This document shows positions 23,694 to 34,870 of a DNA stretch of 64,000 bases, in pieces. The notes under the pieces are model-generated. The model was not told the origin of the DNA and did no database searches. It was given only the letters and a program-made list of their open reading frames with translations. Numbering within the stretch: position 1 is the first letter of the stretch; each line of letters begins with the position of its first letter. The stretch covers positions 139,001 through 203,000 of the forward strand of contig NC_083400.1 in the NCBI RefSeq assembly GCF_030864355.1, written 5' to 3'. This DNA is from Cutaneotrichosporon cavernicola (taxonomy: Eukaryota; Basidiomycota; Tremellomycetes; Trichosporonales; Trichosporonaceae). A program made the position numbers and the translations under genes.

Positions 23694-26085
23694 ATGACGG
23701 GGACACAACCCTCTCCCTACGTCACCTTCGAGGGCATCCTCAAGCGCTACCACGCCGCGGCGGGACCATCACAGCTCGACGGGGTCCTCGACGCAGACGC
23801 AGTGCTCAACGACGAGACTGGTCTCCTTGTGCAGCTGCAGGGCAGCCTCGAGAGCTAGTACGTCCTCACTCCCAACGCTCTGACAGTAGCCTGCGCGCCA
23901 ATGGGGCATCAGCGATCGGATCTGGGAACCTCGGCACGGACGAGTACAAGTGGCTCGTTCTCGAACACAGGACATGGGGTCTCATCCGCGCCGTGTACGA
24001 GAACCGTCTCTCCCCACCACCATCCGGGAGCGCAGCGGACACGGTCGCAGCTGATCCCTACATCACCCCTATGGACCTTACGCAGCACATCGTGAGCGAT
24101 GATGCGGACCTCTCCCTCTGGGCGACGCTCGTCGAGCATCTCCAGACGCGCCCACTCTTCTCAGCACCACCACCGTTAGAGGCGCGCCACGGATACCTTC
24201 CTTCCACTGTGCGCCGGACGAAAACCGCCAAACTCACAGGCTCTAATGAAGGATCGCTGGACCCGGATTTCACTCTGCGAGGAGGCACGATCGCCGGCGA
24301 GGACGGGACGTACGCGACACCGCTGTTGGAGACGCTGTTTGACCTAGTGCGACATGGCGAGCTGGACCACGCCGTGCACGTATGCGAAGAAGGAGGAGAA
24401 CCATGGCGTGCGGCATCGATCATGGGTGGGAGGCGCTGGGACATGGGCGGGTTCAGTGAGTTCCATAGCTGGATGACTTACTGCAAGCTGACTCCAGCAA
24501 CGGAGCGGTCAGAGTTAACGGCGATGAGCGGCAACCGCTCTCGTGCGCTGTGGAAGAAGGCGTGCCGCGCGATCGCCAAGAATGTGAGCTGGATGCACCT
24601 CGACCCAGCTAATGTCAGGCGACGCTCAGCAGTGCCGAGCGCGCTCTCTACGCCGCCCTCGTGTCCGACCTGTCGACTCTTCTCCCAGCCTGCGAAGGGT
24701 GGGAGGACCAGCTGTGGGCGCACGTCGCAGCTCGCCTCGAGAGCCGTATCGACGCGCGGTGGCATGAGCTCGGCGGCTTCTGGCAGACCGAGGACCCACA
24801 GACTGACGACGACCAGGCAGTGCACGGCGGCCTCCCAGAAGTCTTCGCCTCCATTGCGACCCAGTCCGGTCCCGTGGCTGAGGCGTCGCGCAACCCGCTC
24901 TGCATCACGCAGAAGCAGGTCCTTCTCGATGACGCGGCTGCGCACCTCGATACCTTTGCGGATCGCCTCCCGACGTTAACCGAATCTGTGCCAGAGGTAC
25001 TGATTGGACCACTCATGCGCTTCTTCGCGCATCTGGTGCTCGTCCTACGTACCCTCGGACAAGACGTGCCGGAGAGCGCGGCCAACGCTATCCTCGAGGC
25101 GTATCTCCGCGTCCTTGAGCACGGCGGGTACTCCACGCTCGTCGCGCCATACGCCGCCTGCCTCCGCGAAGGTAACGGCGAGGAGAGCTACGCGCGCTTC
25201 CTCCGCTCCATGCCACCCACAGCCTCCCTACAGGACAAGAGGGTGGCTCTCCTCCGTGCCCGCGACTATGGGCTTGACGTCGCAACCATTGCAACATACA
25301 CCGTGCGCATGATCTTACACGCTGCGTTTGATGCCGCACCTTCTCTCGCACCGGGACAGCCAGACATCACCGATGTACGCGTCAGCATCAGCCCCGACGA
25401 CGAGGCACTCATCCGCGCACTCGAGTGGCTCACCATTGTTCCCGAGACGCTGCCGGAAGCGCTGGCACGTGCCGACGAGGTCGCGCGATACTTCCTCGCC
25501 ACGGGGCAGTCAAACGCCACTGGCGCTCTCCTCCGCTCCCTCCCCGACGACATTGGGACCGGCGCAGCAGACGACGAGGCCGAGTTCGCCGACTACGTCC
25601 GCCTCTATGAGGTGTTTGCTGCCCACGACCTCGCTGAAGAGATTGCCTCCGCACCGCCAAAGGAGACTGCATCCAAAGTCGAGCAGCATGCGTGGTCCAA
25701 GCGCCTCCTCTCGGCTATCGAGCGCGTGGCCGACCTCACTCGCAACCTGCTTACTTCGAGCTGGCTCGCGTTCCCCATTGCCGACAACGGGAAGCAGGGC
25801 AACGCACGGCGTCGCGAGTTGCGACGTATTCGGCAGATTTTCGTCCCCGATCTCGTCATGCGTCTCCACACGCTGCTCGTCGAGCACCACACCAGATTCC
25901 CCCAGCTCCTCCAGGATGCGCTCGACATGACCGTCCTTGTCGCCAGCCAGGAGTACCACGTGTACGAGGAGTTTATCGGGCGCGATACGGACGCGTCCCG
26001 TCTCGTTGCATACCTTGACCACGTGCGCGAGGCTAGCATGTCTGCGCTCGCCGCTGGCAGCTCCGACCCCTTCCATGCCCCTTAG
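23694..26085 (+). CDS. NUP84: Nucleoporin NUP84/NUP107, Y-complex scaffold
   Basis: It is a scaffold subunit of the Y-shaped (Nup84/Nup107) complex of the nuclear pore. Four exons give about 740 residues. Introns are 23852-23883 (GTACGT to CTGACAGTAG), one inside GGF/TTERSEL near 24452-24499 and one in AKN/ATLSS near 24583-24618. Family hallmarks are YKWLVLEHRTWGLIRAVYE, the HAVHVCEEGGEPWRAASI segment of the alpha-solenoid and SGNRSRALWKKACRAIAKN. The last exon is a long alpha-helical region containing a conserved QEYHVYEEFIG stretch near the C-terminus. There is no signal sequence. It is convergent with the BTB gene, with only 68 nt between the two stop codons, so the 3' UTRs must overlap or be very short. 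Confidence 0.88.
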
Positions 26086-26153
26086 AGATGTACTGTTGTA
26101 GATGCAGGCGAAACAATGCATGGTTTGATGCTACACAGTGAGATACTCGCTCG

Positions 26154-28222
26154 TCAATTCATCGTAATGAACATCCAGTACTGTGGTTAGCTGGTACTTG
26201 GAAGATCATTGCGGCAGCTCACCTTTTCCGTTCCGGGGGTGCGCACGCTAATCGCCTTGAGCTGGAACATGCGGTCAAACACTGGAGTCAGTTAAGCCCA
26301 ACACGAAGAGCTGACAGCTAGCGACCCAGCTCTTCGCGCTACTCTGGCATAGCGGGTGCTGCATGATGAGGGCGGGGTTGGTTGGGAACCCCTCGAGCTG
26401 CCGGAGACAGCGGAATGCAACCGACGGCTGTGGTGGGCCGTACCGCGACACCGCAGTGTTTGCTTGTCGCCACTTCTCGTCCAGTTGAGCCTGGCATCGT
26501 GATTGATCGGGGCAGTCGGGTCGCTGGTGTGAGTGAGCACAGCTACACAGCTGCAGGTCCAGTTCATGTAGCTAAGATAATACTTACACAGACGTACTCC
26601 TTCTTCACGTCAATCGTCCCCAGCTTGAGCAAACGCTCCAAGAACCACATCCGGCGTCTGGAAAGCTTAATCTGTGTCTGATCCGAGAGGCTTTCAAATT
26701 CGTCTGCGTCCCATGACGCTGGGGTCAGCTTGCACACAACAGTGTAGATCTGCTCCTCGGTCTGAACTCACCCTGGTCGAGTACAAAGCGGCTCGCCTCG
26801 CGGTACAGCTCGCTGTTCTCATGCTTCTCTGCGAGCGCGAGCGCCTCTACTGGCCGTCCCGAGGCGTGTGTGAGTAGGAAGCGCTCGCAGAGTGTCTGCA
26901 GTGCCGGGACGATGAGTTTGGACGAGAGAGCGAGGACCTGGTGTCAGCTGGCGCTTCTTGCTTCACCAGCAGACTCACACGCGCCACGTTAGTCCACGTC
27001 ACCTTGCACTCGAGATGGGGGTAGGCCCAGAAGAGGAAGTCCTGAATGTTAGTATCAGTGAAGAAATATAAAGTGGGGAAGGAAATCTGGGGGATCATTG
27101 GGGAGGAAAGAAGAGAGAAGGTGGTTGCGAGAAAGGAAGGTACCAAAGGATGAAGTTCGGCGAGGAAGGTACTCAGCACCCGTCTCCGGTCAGCGCCGGC
27201 CCCTGCCAGCACATCACCACTGAAGCAGTTGACTCACCTGGAACGCCGCTGGACTGTCCTCTGGCAACTCAATGAGCGCATCATGTCTCTCATGGCGTCT
27301 CCGCTCCCGCCCCGCACTGTGTGTTCGTCGACGCGCGAGGTTAAGACTCGAGGCCGAAGTACGCTTAGCGTGCCGTGCGAGGTCAAGCTCGAGCTTGGTA
27401 ATACTGTCCCTCGTCCTCTCCGGCTTATGCCCGGCCAAGTCGAGCCCCTTGAGGCTCCTTGAGTCTTCTCCTTGCTTCTCTTCCCGTCGGTGATCCGCAA
27501 TCCGCTTCAGCTCATCGCCCTTTTCCTCCTTCCCTTCGGTTGCTCGTTCCGCGCGCCGCAGACTCTCTCCTTCGACCAGTGTTTCCAGAGCGTTCCCAGA
27601 TGGATCGGGGAGCTCACGTAGTTCGCGCATGATGTCGGCGACCCCATGGTCCACCGCGTCGAGGTAGACGCTCGTCTTGCCCTCGCCCTCGCCCTCATGG
27701 CTAGGCGCATCTCCATGAGGTGGGTCCAACTGCATGCTATCTGGTCGCCCATCATCGGGTGAGGCAGCTGGAAAGCATGGTTCAGCGACCTCGGTCTCGG
27801 CCCAACTGACATTAGCCTCCATCCTATCCTGGTCCGCCTTCGACCTCCACTCACCTTCCCTGCAAGCACGCGCTGAAGAAGGGGCTGGCAAACCACAGAA
27901 CCTCCTTGTGGCACCAGAACTCGTACCGCCCCACGACGACCTTTACGCGGCCCGGTAATGTCGCATCGCGCCAGAACGTGGGATGCACGACGACTTCGTC
28001 GTCGCCGCATTCGCTACCTGTGTCGGGGAACGAGAGGGCGGGTGTGCTCTGACTCCGTACGTGGTGGAGCTCGGATGGGGGTGGGGTACCGAAAGAGAAG
28101 AGGTGCGCCGCGGGGCCAGGGGTTGGGGAAGGGGCGTAGAGTGCGGTCTGGACGAGTTGGGGGTGCGCCGGTGAGCGGGGGTTGCGGTTTAGGAGGAGAT
28201 GGGAGGGGTTGGAGGTGGTCAT
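26154..28222 (-). CDS. BTB/POZ-domain protein with a large insertion inside the BTB fold
   Basis: At least seven exons encode about 560 residues. After a Pro-rich N-terminus the BTB fold begins with HPTFWRDATLPGRVKVVVG and FWCHKEVLWFASPFFSACLQ. It continues across an intron into GSWAETEVAEP, and then breaks off. About 190 charged, low-complexity residues (Glu, Arg, Asp, Lys) follow before the fold resumes with LIELPEDSPAAFQDFLFWAY and the following helices to FLLTHASGRPVEALALAEKH. The C-terminal part (SLSDQTQIKLSRRRMWFLERL) is helical; final exons code FDRMFQLKAISVRTPGTEK and YWMFITMN. Such BTB proteins are usually substrate adaptors or transcription cofactors, but the partner is unknown here. 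The GTCAGC donor assumed near 26325 is weak, so the C-terminal join is uncertain. Confidence 0.75.
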
Positions 28223-28790
28223 GGCGCTGCGCCAGACGCAGAACGAGAGTGTGAAGACGAGTACGCAAAGTGAAGAAATGGAGAAGCTGAGAAGATGTGA
28301 TGATTTATGACCGTGCGTCAACGGCGGGGAAGGAGTGATCGTTGAGGATTGTGCTTGTATTAAGTGTGGGGATGGTCAAAGGTTAAAGATATCACTTGAG
28401 GCTTTGAGGTCTTTGTTGGGTGGCAACTGGTCGCCCAATCTGTGGCATCTTGATGTACAGTACTACCAACCATTCGCGACGTGAGCCCTTGCTTTCGACA
28501 CATCGAATCAACGCACGCAGCAAAGTCATCAAGATCTCCCAAAAGTTCAGATTCTATGCATGCCTCTACAAATACAGTTTGATGAGTAAGAGCCCAAAGA
28601 TGTCCTCCACACCTCGACAGATTGGAACCCAGCCTCCACCTGCCTCCACCTCCATGACGACCAACTACAGGTGAAACAAGGGCCTGTTTATCCTGTTTAC
28701 GTCGCACAGACGGTCTCCATTGGGAGCGAAGAGGGAAGAGTTCGACACGAGCGGTGCCACTCCGGCCTACATTGTGCCGGCGCGTGGTGC
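28223..28790. other. Intergenic region between BTB and RRP3 genes
   Basis: About 570 nt with the BTB promoter and the RRP3 3' flank; a GTACAGTA motif lies at 28455-28462. No RNA gene or further exon was recognised. Confidence 0.45.
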
Positions 28791-30240
28791 TTACCTCCTC
28801 CCGCCCCTTCCTCCGCGCTTCGACTTCTTCCTCATCGGCATGCCGCCCTGCACGACATCGTCGTCGCGGTCGCGGTCGTCGTACCCACCGCGGTGGCCCT
28901 TGTCTCGCCCGCGCTTCCCGCCAGCACCGCCAGTGCCCTGCTCGCGCATCTCGAGCTTGGCAGCGCGGGCCGCTTCGGACACGCGGTCTGAGAGGATGGC
29001 GACCGCCTCCTTGTCCACATCGTAGGCGGGGAGCTGGCGCCCGATAGCAGCTTCGATGCCCTTGAGCATCACGACGTCGTACTGTGTAGTGAGGGTGATT
29101 GACTTGCCCGAGCGACCAGCACGGGCCGTACGTCCTACACGGTGGACGTAGTCCTTCGAGTTGGAGGGAATGTCATAGTTCTGCATCAGCACACTCTTGG
29201 GAATAACTCACAATGACGAGGTCCACGGAGGGAATGTCGAGACCACGCGAAGCGACGTCGGTCGCAACGAGAATCTTGCGGCCGCCGCTCTTGAACTTGT
29301 TGAGCGAACCGAGACGTGCACTCTGGCTCATCTGTCCGTGTAGGGGGATGGCCGCAAAGCCGAGGCGGTTGAGCATGATACTCAGGCGCTGGGCTCGGTC
29401 CACTGTGCCGGTGAAGATGATCATCGAGGACGACACCAGCTCGTTGACGAGGTAGAAGAGGTACGGGTCCTTCTGGATCTCGGGGAAGAAGACGTAGTAC
29501 TGCATGAGCGTCGAGACGGTCGAGTACTTGGACGCGACCTTGACCTGGACAGGCTTGGAGAGCGACGCGCGCTGCAGCTTCTCAACCTTGGTACTGAGGG
29601 TTGCCGAGAAGAGGAACGTGTTGCGCTCCTTGGGAATGACCTTGAGGAGCTTGTCGATGATGGGTCCAAAGTCGAGGTCCAGGAGACGGTCGGCCTCGTC
29701 GAGCACGAGGTACTTGAGGGCCTTGAGCGAGAAGCCCTTGGTGTTCTCGAGGTGGTCCATAAGACGACCGGGCGTAGCGACGATAATGTGCGGGCGCTTG
29801 GCGAGCGCGAGGCTCTGGTGCATCATGTCCATGCCACCGACTAGCAAGGCGACTCGGACACCTCCTATGTTGGCTCCGAGGGCCTGCACCTGCTTGGCGA
29901 TCTGGTCGGCCAATTCGCGGGTGGGGGCGAGCATGAGCGCATAGAATGGCTGCGGGTCGTCGTAGAGAGTCTGGAGGATGGGAAGCGAGAAGGCAGCAGT
30001 TTTACCACTTCCTGTCTGCGCAATGCCGATGATATCCCGGCCTGTCATCGCTGGGGGGATGGCTGCGACCTGGATATCGGTGGGGAACTTGAAGCCGAGC
30101 GCCTCGCATGCCGAACACAGGTCCTCGTTGACGCCAAGGTCGGCGAAAGTCTTCTGTGGCTCATCCGAGGTGTCGGTATTGCCATTGGCTGCCGGAGATG
30201 GCGACCGCGAGGGTCCTGCAGAGCTCGATGCGGACGACAT
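28791..30240 (-). CDS. RRP3: DEAD-box ATP-dependent RNA helicase RRP3/DDX47
   Basis: It is a nucleolar helicase needed for early 18S rRNA processing. Two exons of about 345 and 126 codons are joined by an intron of 40-odd nt near 29172-29215 (GTGAGT to GATGCAG). Motifs in order are the Q motif ([24 protein letters not shown]), [73 protein letters not shown] and [11 protein letters not shown]. The [19 protein letters not shown] lead and the DRLLDLDFG segment fit the RRP3 branch. The C-terminus is basic and Gly/Arg-rich ([12 protein letters not shown]). The ATG at 30240 gives a short Ser-rich leader before the Q motif. Confidence 0.93.
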
Positions 30241-30718
30241 TGTGGGTATTGATGGTAACAACACTCGTCACTCGCCTCAACAACACCACCAGGTCTTCCT
30301 TTCAACTTTTGCCACCTAACGGAAGCAAATTGATTAAACCTGACGTGTCAATTTGTGTAATACAGGGCATGTTTGGCAATGTTTACGCGCGCCTGATTTT
30401 GATAGTGACTGTTCCTGAGGAGGAATAACGGCATTGATTCATGTTGCCCAATGTAGTCGTCTCTTCATGACAACATTGCTGTAAACTCTCGACCCCCCCC
30501 TCCAACCAGCCACCTAAACAACCCTAAGCGTTCACTCAACATCACGTCTCTACTCTCTACGCGTCCTGCATCTCCTCCCACCACTTGTCACTCCACTCTG
30601 TCACACACAGTGCATTTCACAATACACAACCCCATGCCTAGAGCATAGAACATAGACGACCCTCCAAACACCGACCGTGGACCACCGACTGTTCTCACTC
30701 GGCTCCCCACAGCCCACC
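30241..30718. other. Divergent promoter region between RRP3 and the NIMA kinase
   Basis: About 480 nt between two divergent genes. A CT- and C-rich tract (30490-30600) lies on the kinase side, as upstream of other genes in this window. A run of eight C residues lies near 30493. Nothing else was recognised. Confidence 0.5.
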
Positions 30719-33463
30719 ATGGCCTCGTCACGACGCCCTTCGGCGTCGCCCACGTCTGGATCCTTTGCCGAACCATCCGAGATGGACAAGTACCGTCTCG
30801 TCAGCAACATTGGTAAAGGGAGCTTTGGCGTCATCTCCAAGATCCAGCGCATTGAAGATGGCAAGGTGCGTCGCGTTGGCCCAGCAGCTGCCCACACTTG
30901 CCTTGCAAGCTGCCTCCCTCGCAACCACTCGAGGTCCTTTTCCCTTCTCCTCTCCCGCGATATGCTGATATCAGGAATTCGCCCTAAAGGAGCTCGACTA
31001 CGGCAAGATGAACGAAAGGGACCGCAAGCAGATAATGGCCGAGGTAGCCATCCTCGAGTCGCTCAAGCACCGCAACATTGTGCAGCTCGTACAGAAGATC
31101 CGCGACGCGAAGAACGAGCGCATCTACATCGTCATGGAGTACTGCACGTCTGGCGACCTCGGCTCGCTCATCCGCAAGGCGCAGCGCAGCACTGCGCCGC
31201 TGCACGAGGATCGCATCTGGAACATCTTTTTGCAGATTACTCTCGCCCTCCACCACTGTCATTGGCCCGAGCAGCGCAGGGCAGCCGTGCGTCCGAGCGG
31301 CGACGCGGGTCGCACACAGGTGCTCCACCGTGACCTGAAGCCTGAGAATGGTGAGTCGGATGGGTGGGGCAAACGACGGAAGCCGTCCGCGAGAGAATGA
31401 GCACAATTTAGCAGACCGTCTTCGTGTAGGCGTCGACTTGTGTCGAGACGTCGATCTGCGCATTTCTCGGGAGAGACGAGTGAACGCGTCGAGAGTTGTT
31501 TATTGTTCTGTCTCAGCCACTGGGTTTGCCGACGTCAGCTGACATCAGTGTTCCTCTCTGGCGACTTTGTTAAGCTCGGCGACTTTGGTCTGAGCAAAGA
31601 CATGGCCGGTCACACCTTCACGCAGACCTACGTCGGCACGCCGCTGTACATGCCCCCCGAGATCCTCGCCGAGAACCGGTACGACACCAAGTCGGACATC
31701 TGGTCCCTCGGCTGCCTCGTGTACGAAATGTGTGCCTTGCAGTATGTCACCCGCGTGTTTAATCGCTTACCCTAGCTCGCCGTTTCACACGGCCCGCACC
31801 CAGGAGGAATTGATAAGCATGGTCAAGTCGGGCAAGATGCCGCCATTGCCGAGCAATATCTCGCCCGCGCTCAAGCTTGTCATCAAGGCCATGCTTAACC
31901 TCAATGTGGGTGTTGATGTGGTGGTGTTGACCTCAGCCTATTCGTCGGCCGTCGACGCGGGACTTGCTGGAGATGGAGGAGATGAAGCTCCATCGCAAGC
32001 TGTTTACTGTGCAGAACCAGTGAGTGTCTCTCTAGTCTGGCGAGGTCGGCCCGTACTCCTCCTCCTTTGGTACCGGAGAGGGCTGTGTACAAGAACGCAA
32101 GCGGCGGATGGAGACGAGGCCTCTGTTCTCAACAATGTTCTAGCCGTGGAGAGTAGCCCAGTCCAGTTGAGGCTCGGTGACGTTGTGGCGACTTCGCCGC
32201 CGCTGCAGTGCACTTTGACAGCACCATCACGCCTCCAACCAACCAGCGCCCCATTTTCTTCCACTGTCCAACCACTCCCACGAACCATACGCTGACATCA
32301 GAACCTCTGTCCTGACCGCGCGCAAACAGGAGCTAGAGCAGTGGGAGGCGACGGCCAAGAGACGCGAGGAGCGCTTCAAGCAGAAAGTCGCCGAGATGGA
32401 GGCGCGTGAGGCCGCACTCGTCGAACGAGAGCAGGCACTTAACCAGCGCGAGGCCGAGTTCAACATGCACTGGCAGCAGCTCGAGCAGAGAGAAGAGATC
32501 CTGCGGGAGAACCGAAGACGCTTAACCGTCTCCCACGAGTCACTGCAGGCCCAGTGGGCTGCCCTTCGGGAAGAACGCCCTGTCGTGCCCACCACGACAT
32601 CCATATCTGAGGAGGAGTCGGACGAAACGGACTTTGGCCCCGTGCTGCCGCAGCGGGCATCATTGGAAGAGCCCAAGTCGATGCCCATCTCGTCCATCAC
32701 TGCGCGACACGCAGCGTACCACGACACGCCGAGCAAGATACCAGGAGCTGTGGCGTACAACAGCCCCGTGCCGCTCGACTCGAAGATCGCGTCCAAGATC
32801 TCGCGGTTAAACGGGCGGCGTGCGAGCGGCGGCTCGTCCCTCCCCCGCCTGGCCTCCAAGTCGCTCACGAACCTCGCCGCACGCTCTCGCGCCGACGAAG
32901 AACTCTCCACACCCACCAAGAACGTCTATCGCCACCTCACGGGCCGGACGTCGATAGGCTCGCCGGGCGAATTAGATCGCGTCTTCATCGACGACATAAC
33001 CATGCACACAGCCACATCCTTTGGCTCGCCCGCCAACATGAGTCCGTACATCACGCGCGCCCGCAGCGACGACGAGGTGGACGGCCCACCCACCCTCATC
33101 CCCCAGCCCAACTACGTGTACCGCCCCGACTCCACGCCAGCCAAGTGGGACCCTGAGGCGCTCGACGCCCCCTCGCCCTTCTTACGTCGCACAACCTCCG
33201 CGGCGCCACTCGCGCAGCCAAACTTCACCGCCTCGGCGGTAAGCTCGCGTCCCAGCGCTCAACCCCGCGAGGCCCGCCCCCCATTATCGGCGATACAGCC
33301 ACAGGTAGCCCCGTCCGCCGCCGCCCCACGCAAGCTCCCCCGATCCCGATCAGGCACATTGAGCCTGCACCACGCCGCAGTTGTGCGTAATGCAGCCCGT
33401 ACTGAGGGGCTAATCGCCGCGCCGGTACGAAGGGTGGCGGGTCGTGATCCCGCGAGGTGCTAG
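30719..33463 (+). CDS. NIMA-family (NEK2/Kin3/Fin1-like) protein kinase
   Basis: It is a Ser/Thr kinase of the NIMA group, which acts in mitotic entry and spindle-pole function. Six exons give about 760 residues. Kinase motifs are [13 protein letters not shown] (P-loop), [11 protein letters not shown] (catalytic Lys), [11 protein letters not shown] (HRD), [11 protein letters not shown] (DFG) and [11 protein letters not shown] (APE). A fungal-type insertion of about 20 residues precedes HRD. Exon junctions PEN/VFLSG (intron ends CAGCTGACATCAG near 31547), [24 protein letters not shown] and [12 protein letters not shown] keep the frame. After the kinase (residues about 1-330) comes a coiled coil of Glu/Arg repeats ([20 protein letters not shown]), then a disordered Ser/Pro-rich tail with many SP/TP sites. 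Kinase plus coiled coil is the usual NIMA/NEK2 layout. The function is inferred from the family. Confidence 0.9.
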
Positions 33464-34870
33464 GGTATGGCTTGAGGACAATAAATGGATCCTGCCATAG
33501 AGCGCTGGCGCATGCAGGTGTATGTCTTGTGTGGGGTTGTTTGTTTCTGTGGACGGAGTCTGCAGGGACCAGAGTTGCGGCGAGTTCTAACTGAGGACAT
33601 GCTGAAAGCCAGTCGCGTCCCAAAATCAGTCACGTCTGGTCACTCATCACTCCAGCCCTGCCTCCTTCTCAAAACTCCTTCCCCCATCCAAAAAAGATTA
33701 CTCGAATTTGAAAAAAAGGATACACTAGGAGGGAGTCGAACCCCCGCCGAACGCATGGCAAGCGTCCATGATACCGTTTCACCACTAGTGTTGGTACTGA
33801 TGATATTTGGGTTTTTTTGCATCGCATAAATAGACCCCGGACAAATGTCGATAGATTGGGGGAGAAAGGTTTGAACAACCAGACGACAACTGAAATGTAT
33901 TTCAGCCAAGCCGTACCTGCCCCACTCCCAATCACTATTTGAATTCCCATTACGTTTGCGTTTCCAGTTGTAGCCTGGCGACGGCCAAATAGGCGACGTC
34001 AAGGCGTCTCGATTTTGTCACCGTCTGCACCACTGGTCATTGGGAGTGGGGCAGAGTTGCCCTTGCGTTTTTTTTTTTTTCATTTTGATGATCGCTGATC
34101 GCTGCGGGCGCAGAGCTGGGTATGGATATTGCTCTGAGAGTAGCGTGTGGCAACCCACTACAGGCTATCCAGTCCTACTGACTAGAAATCCCACTGTCCA
34201 TGTATATCCACACTCGGCCCCCCCTTCCATCGTTGAGATACAAGTCGCGATATTTCTACCGTCAACGCTGGCTGACGTTGGATATAGAACAGGTAAACAA
34301 CCACGATGATGCTTGTGTTTGTTCCACTGATCTGCGGCCATCGATCCGTTTGATTTGGGCCTAGAAGCCTGGAAGCCCAAGTGATTGGATCAACACTTGC
34401 GGCACCCCCGGGAGGATGCATCGCATATGAGCGAGGAACGAACTTTGGGGTGTTCGGAGCCGGTTGGTCGCCAGCAATAGGCGTGACACCGTCGGGATCC
34501 ACCATGAGGTCATTGGCGGAGATGACATTGACAGGCAGGGAGTGGATGTCAGGTCGAGGATGATGCAAATGACTTTCACTGTGGTGAGGGCTGCGATCCG
34601 CCGATACCGCCAAGATATGACTTGGGGGTTGTAATGGCTGGTCGAGCATGGAGGGAGAATCCAAGTTACCCCACACCCCACTCTGCTAGATGTACTGTAC
34701 ATGTAGCTAGGGACCCGGCTGGGCGCGTCTCGCAGCGATCAGTCTCCGTGTTGGCGAGCGCCTCTCTGAGATTCTGAGAGAGGTCTGAGTTCAAGCTGCA
34801 ACTCAACAAGCATGCACTTCTACGATCTACAACTAATGTAGTTGTCCCAACTGTCCACGCTAAACCAGGT
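33464..34870. other. Intergenic region, about 1.4 kb, with tRNA-Gly
   Basis: It lies between the ends of two convergent genes and contains tRNA-Gly(GCC) at 33721-33791. A run of T lies near 34069-34081 and a palindromic TGTACTGTACATGTA at 34691-34705. No further coding signal was recognised; short frames here lack family features. Confidence 0.5.
33721..33791 (-). tRNA. tRNA-Gly (GCC)
   Basis: Third copy of the same 71-nt tRNA, read on the - strand, with identical acceptor stem, anticodon loop TTGCCAT, T arm and discriminator A. A T-rich stretch follows on the transcribed strand just past 33720 (TATCCTTTTTTTCAAATT), fitting polymerase III termination. Confidence 0.95.

Noticed and set aside
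28671..28991. Extra downstream exon of RRP3 after the GGTAAGC at its stop codon
   Set aside because: A GTAAGC donor-like sequence overlaps the stop, but the basic Gly/Arg tail is a normal RRP3 end and no further family-like exon follows.
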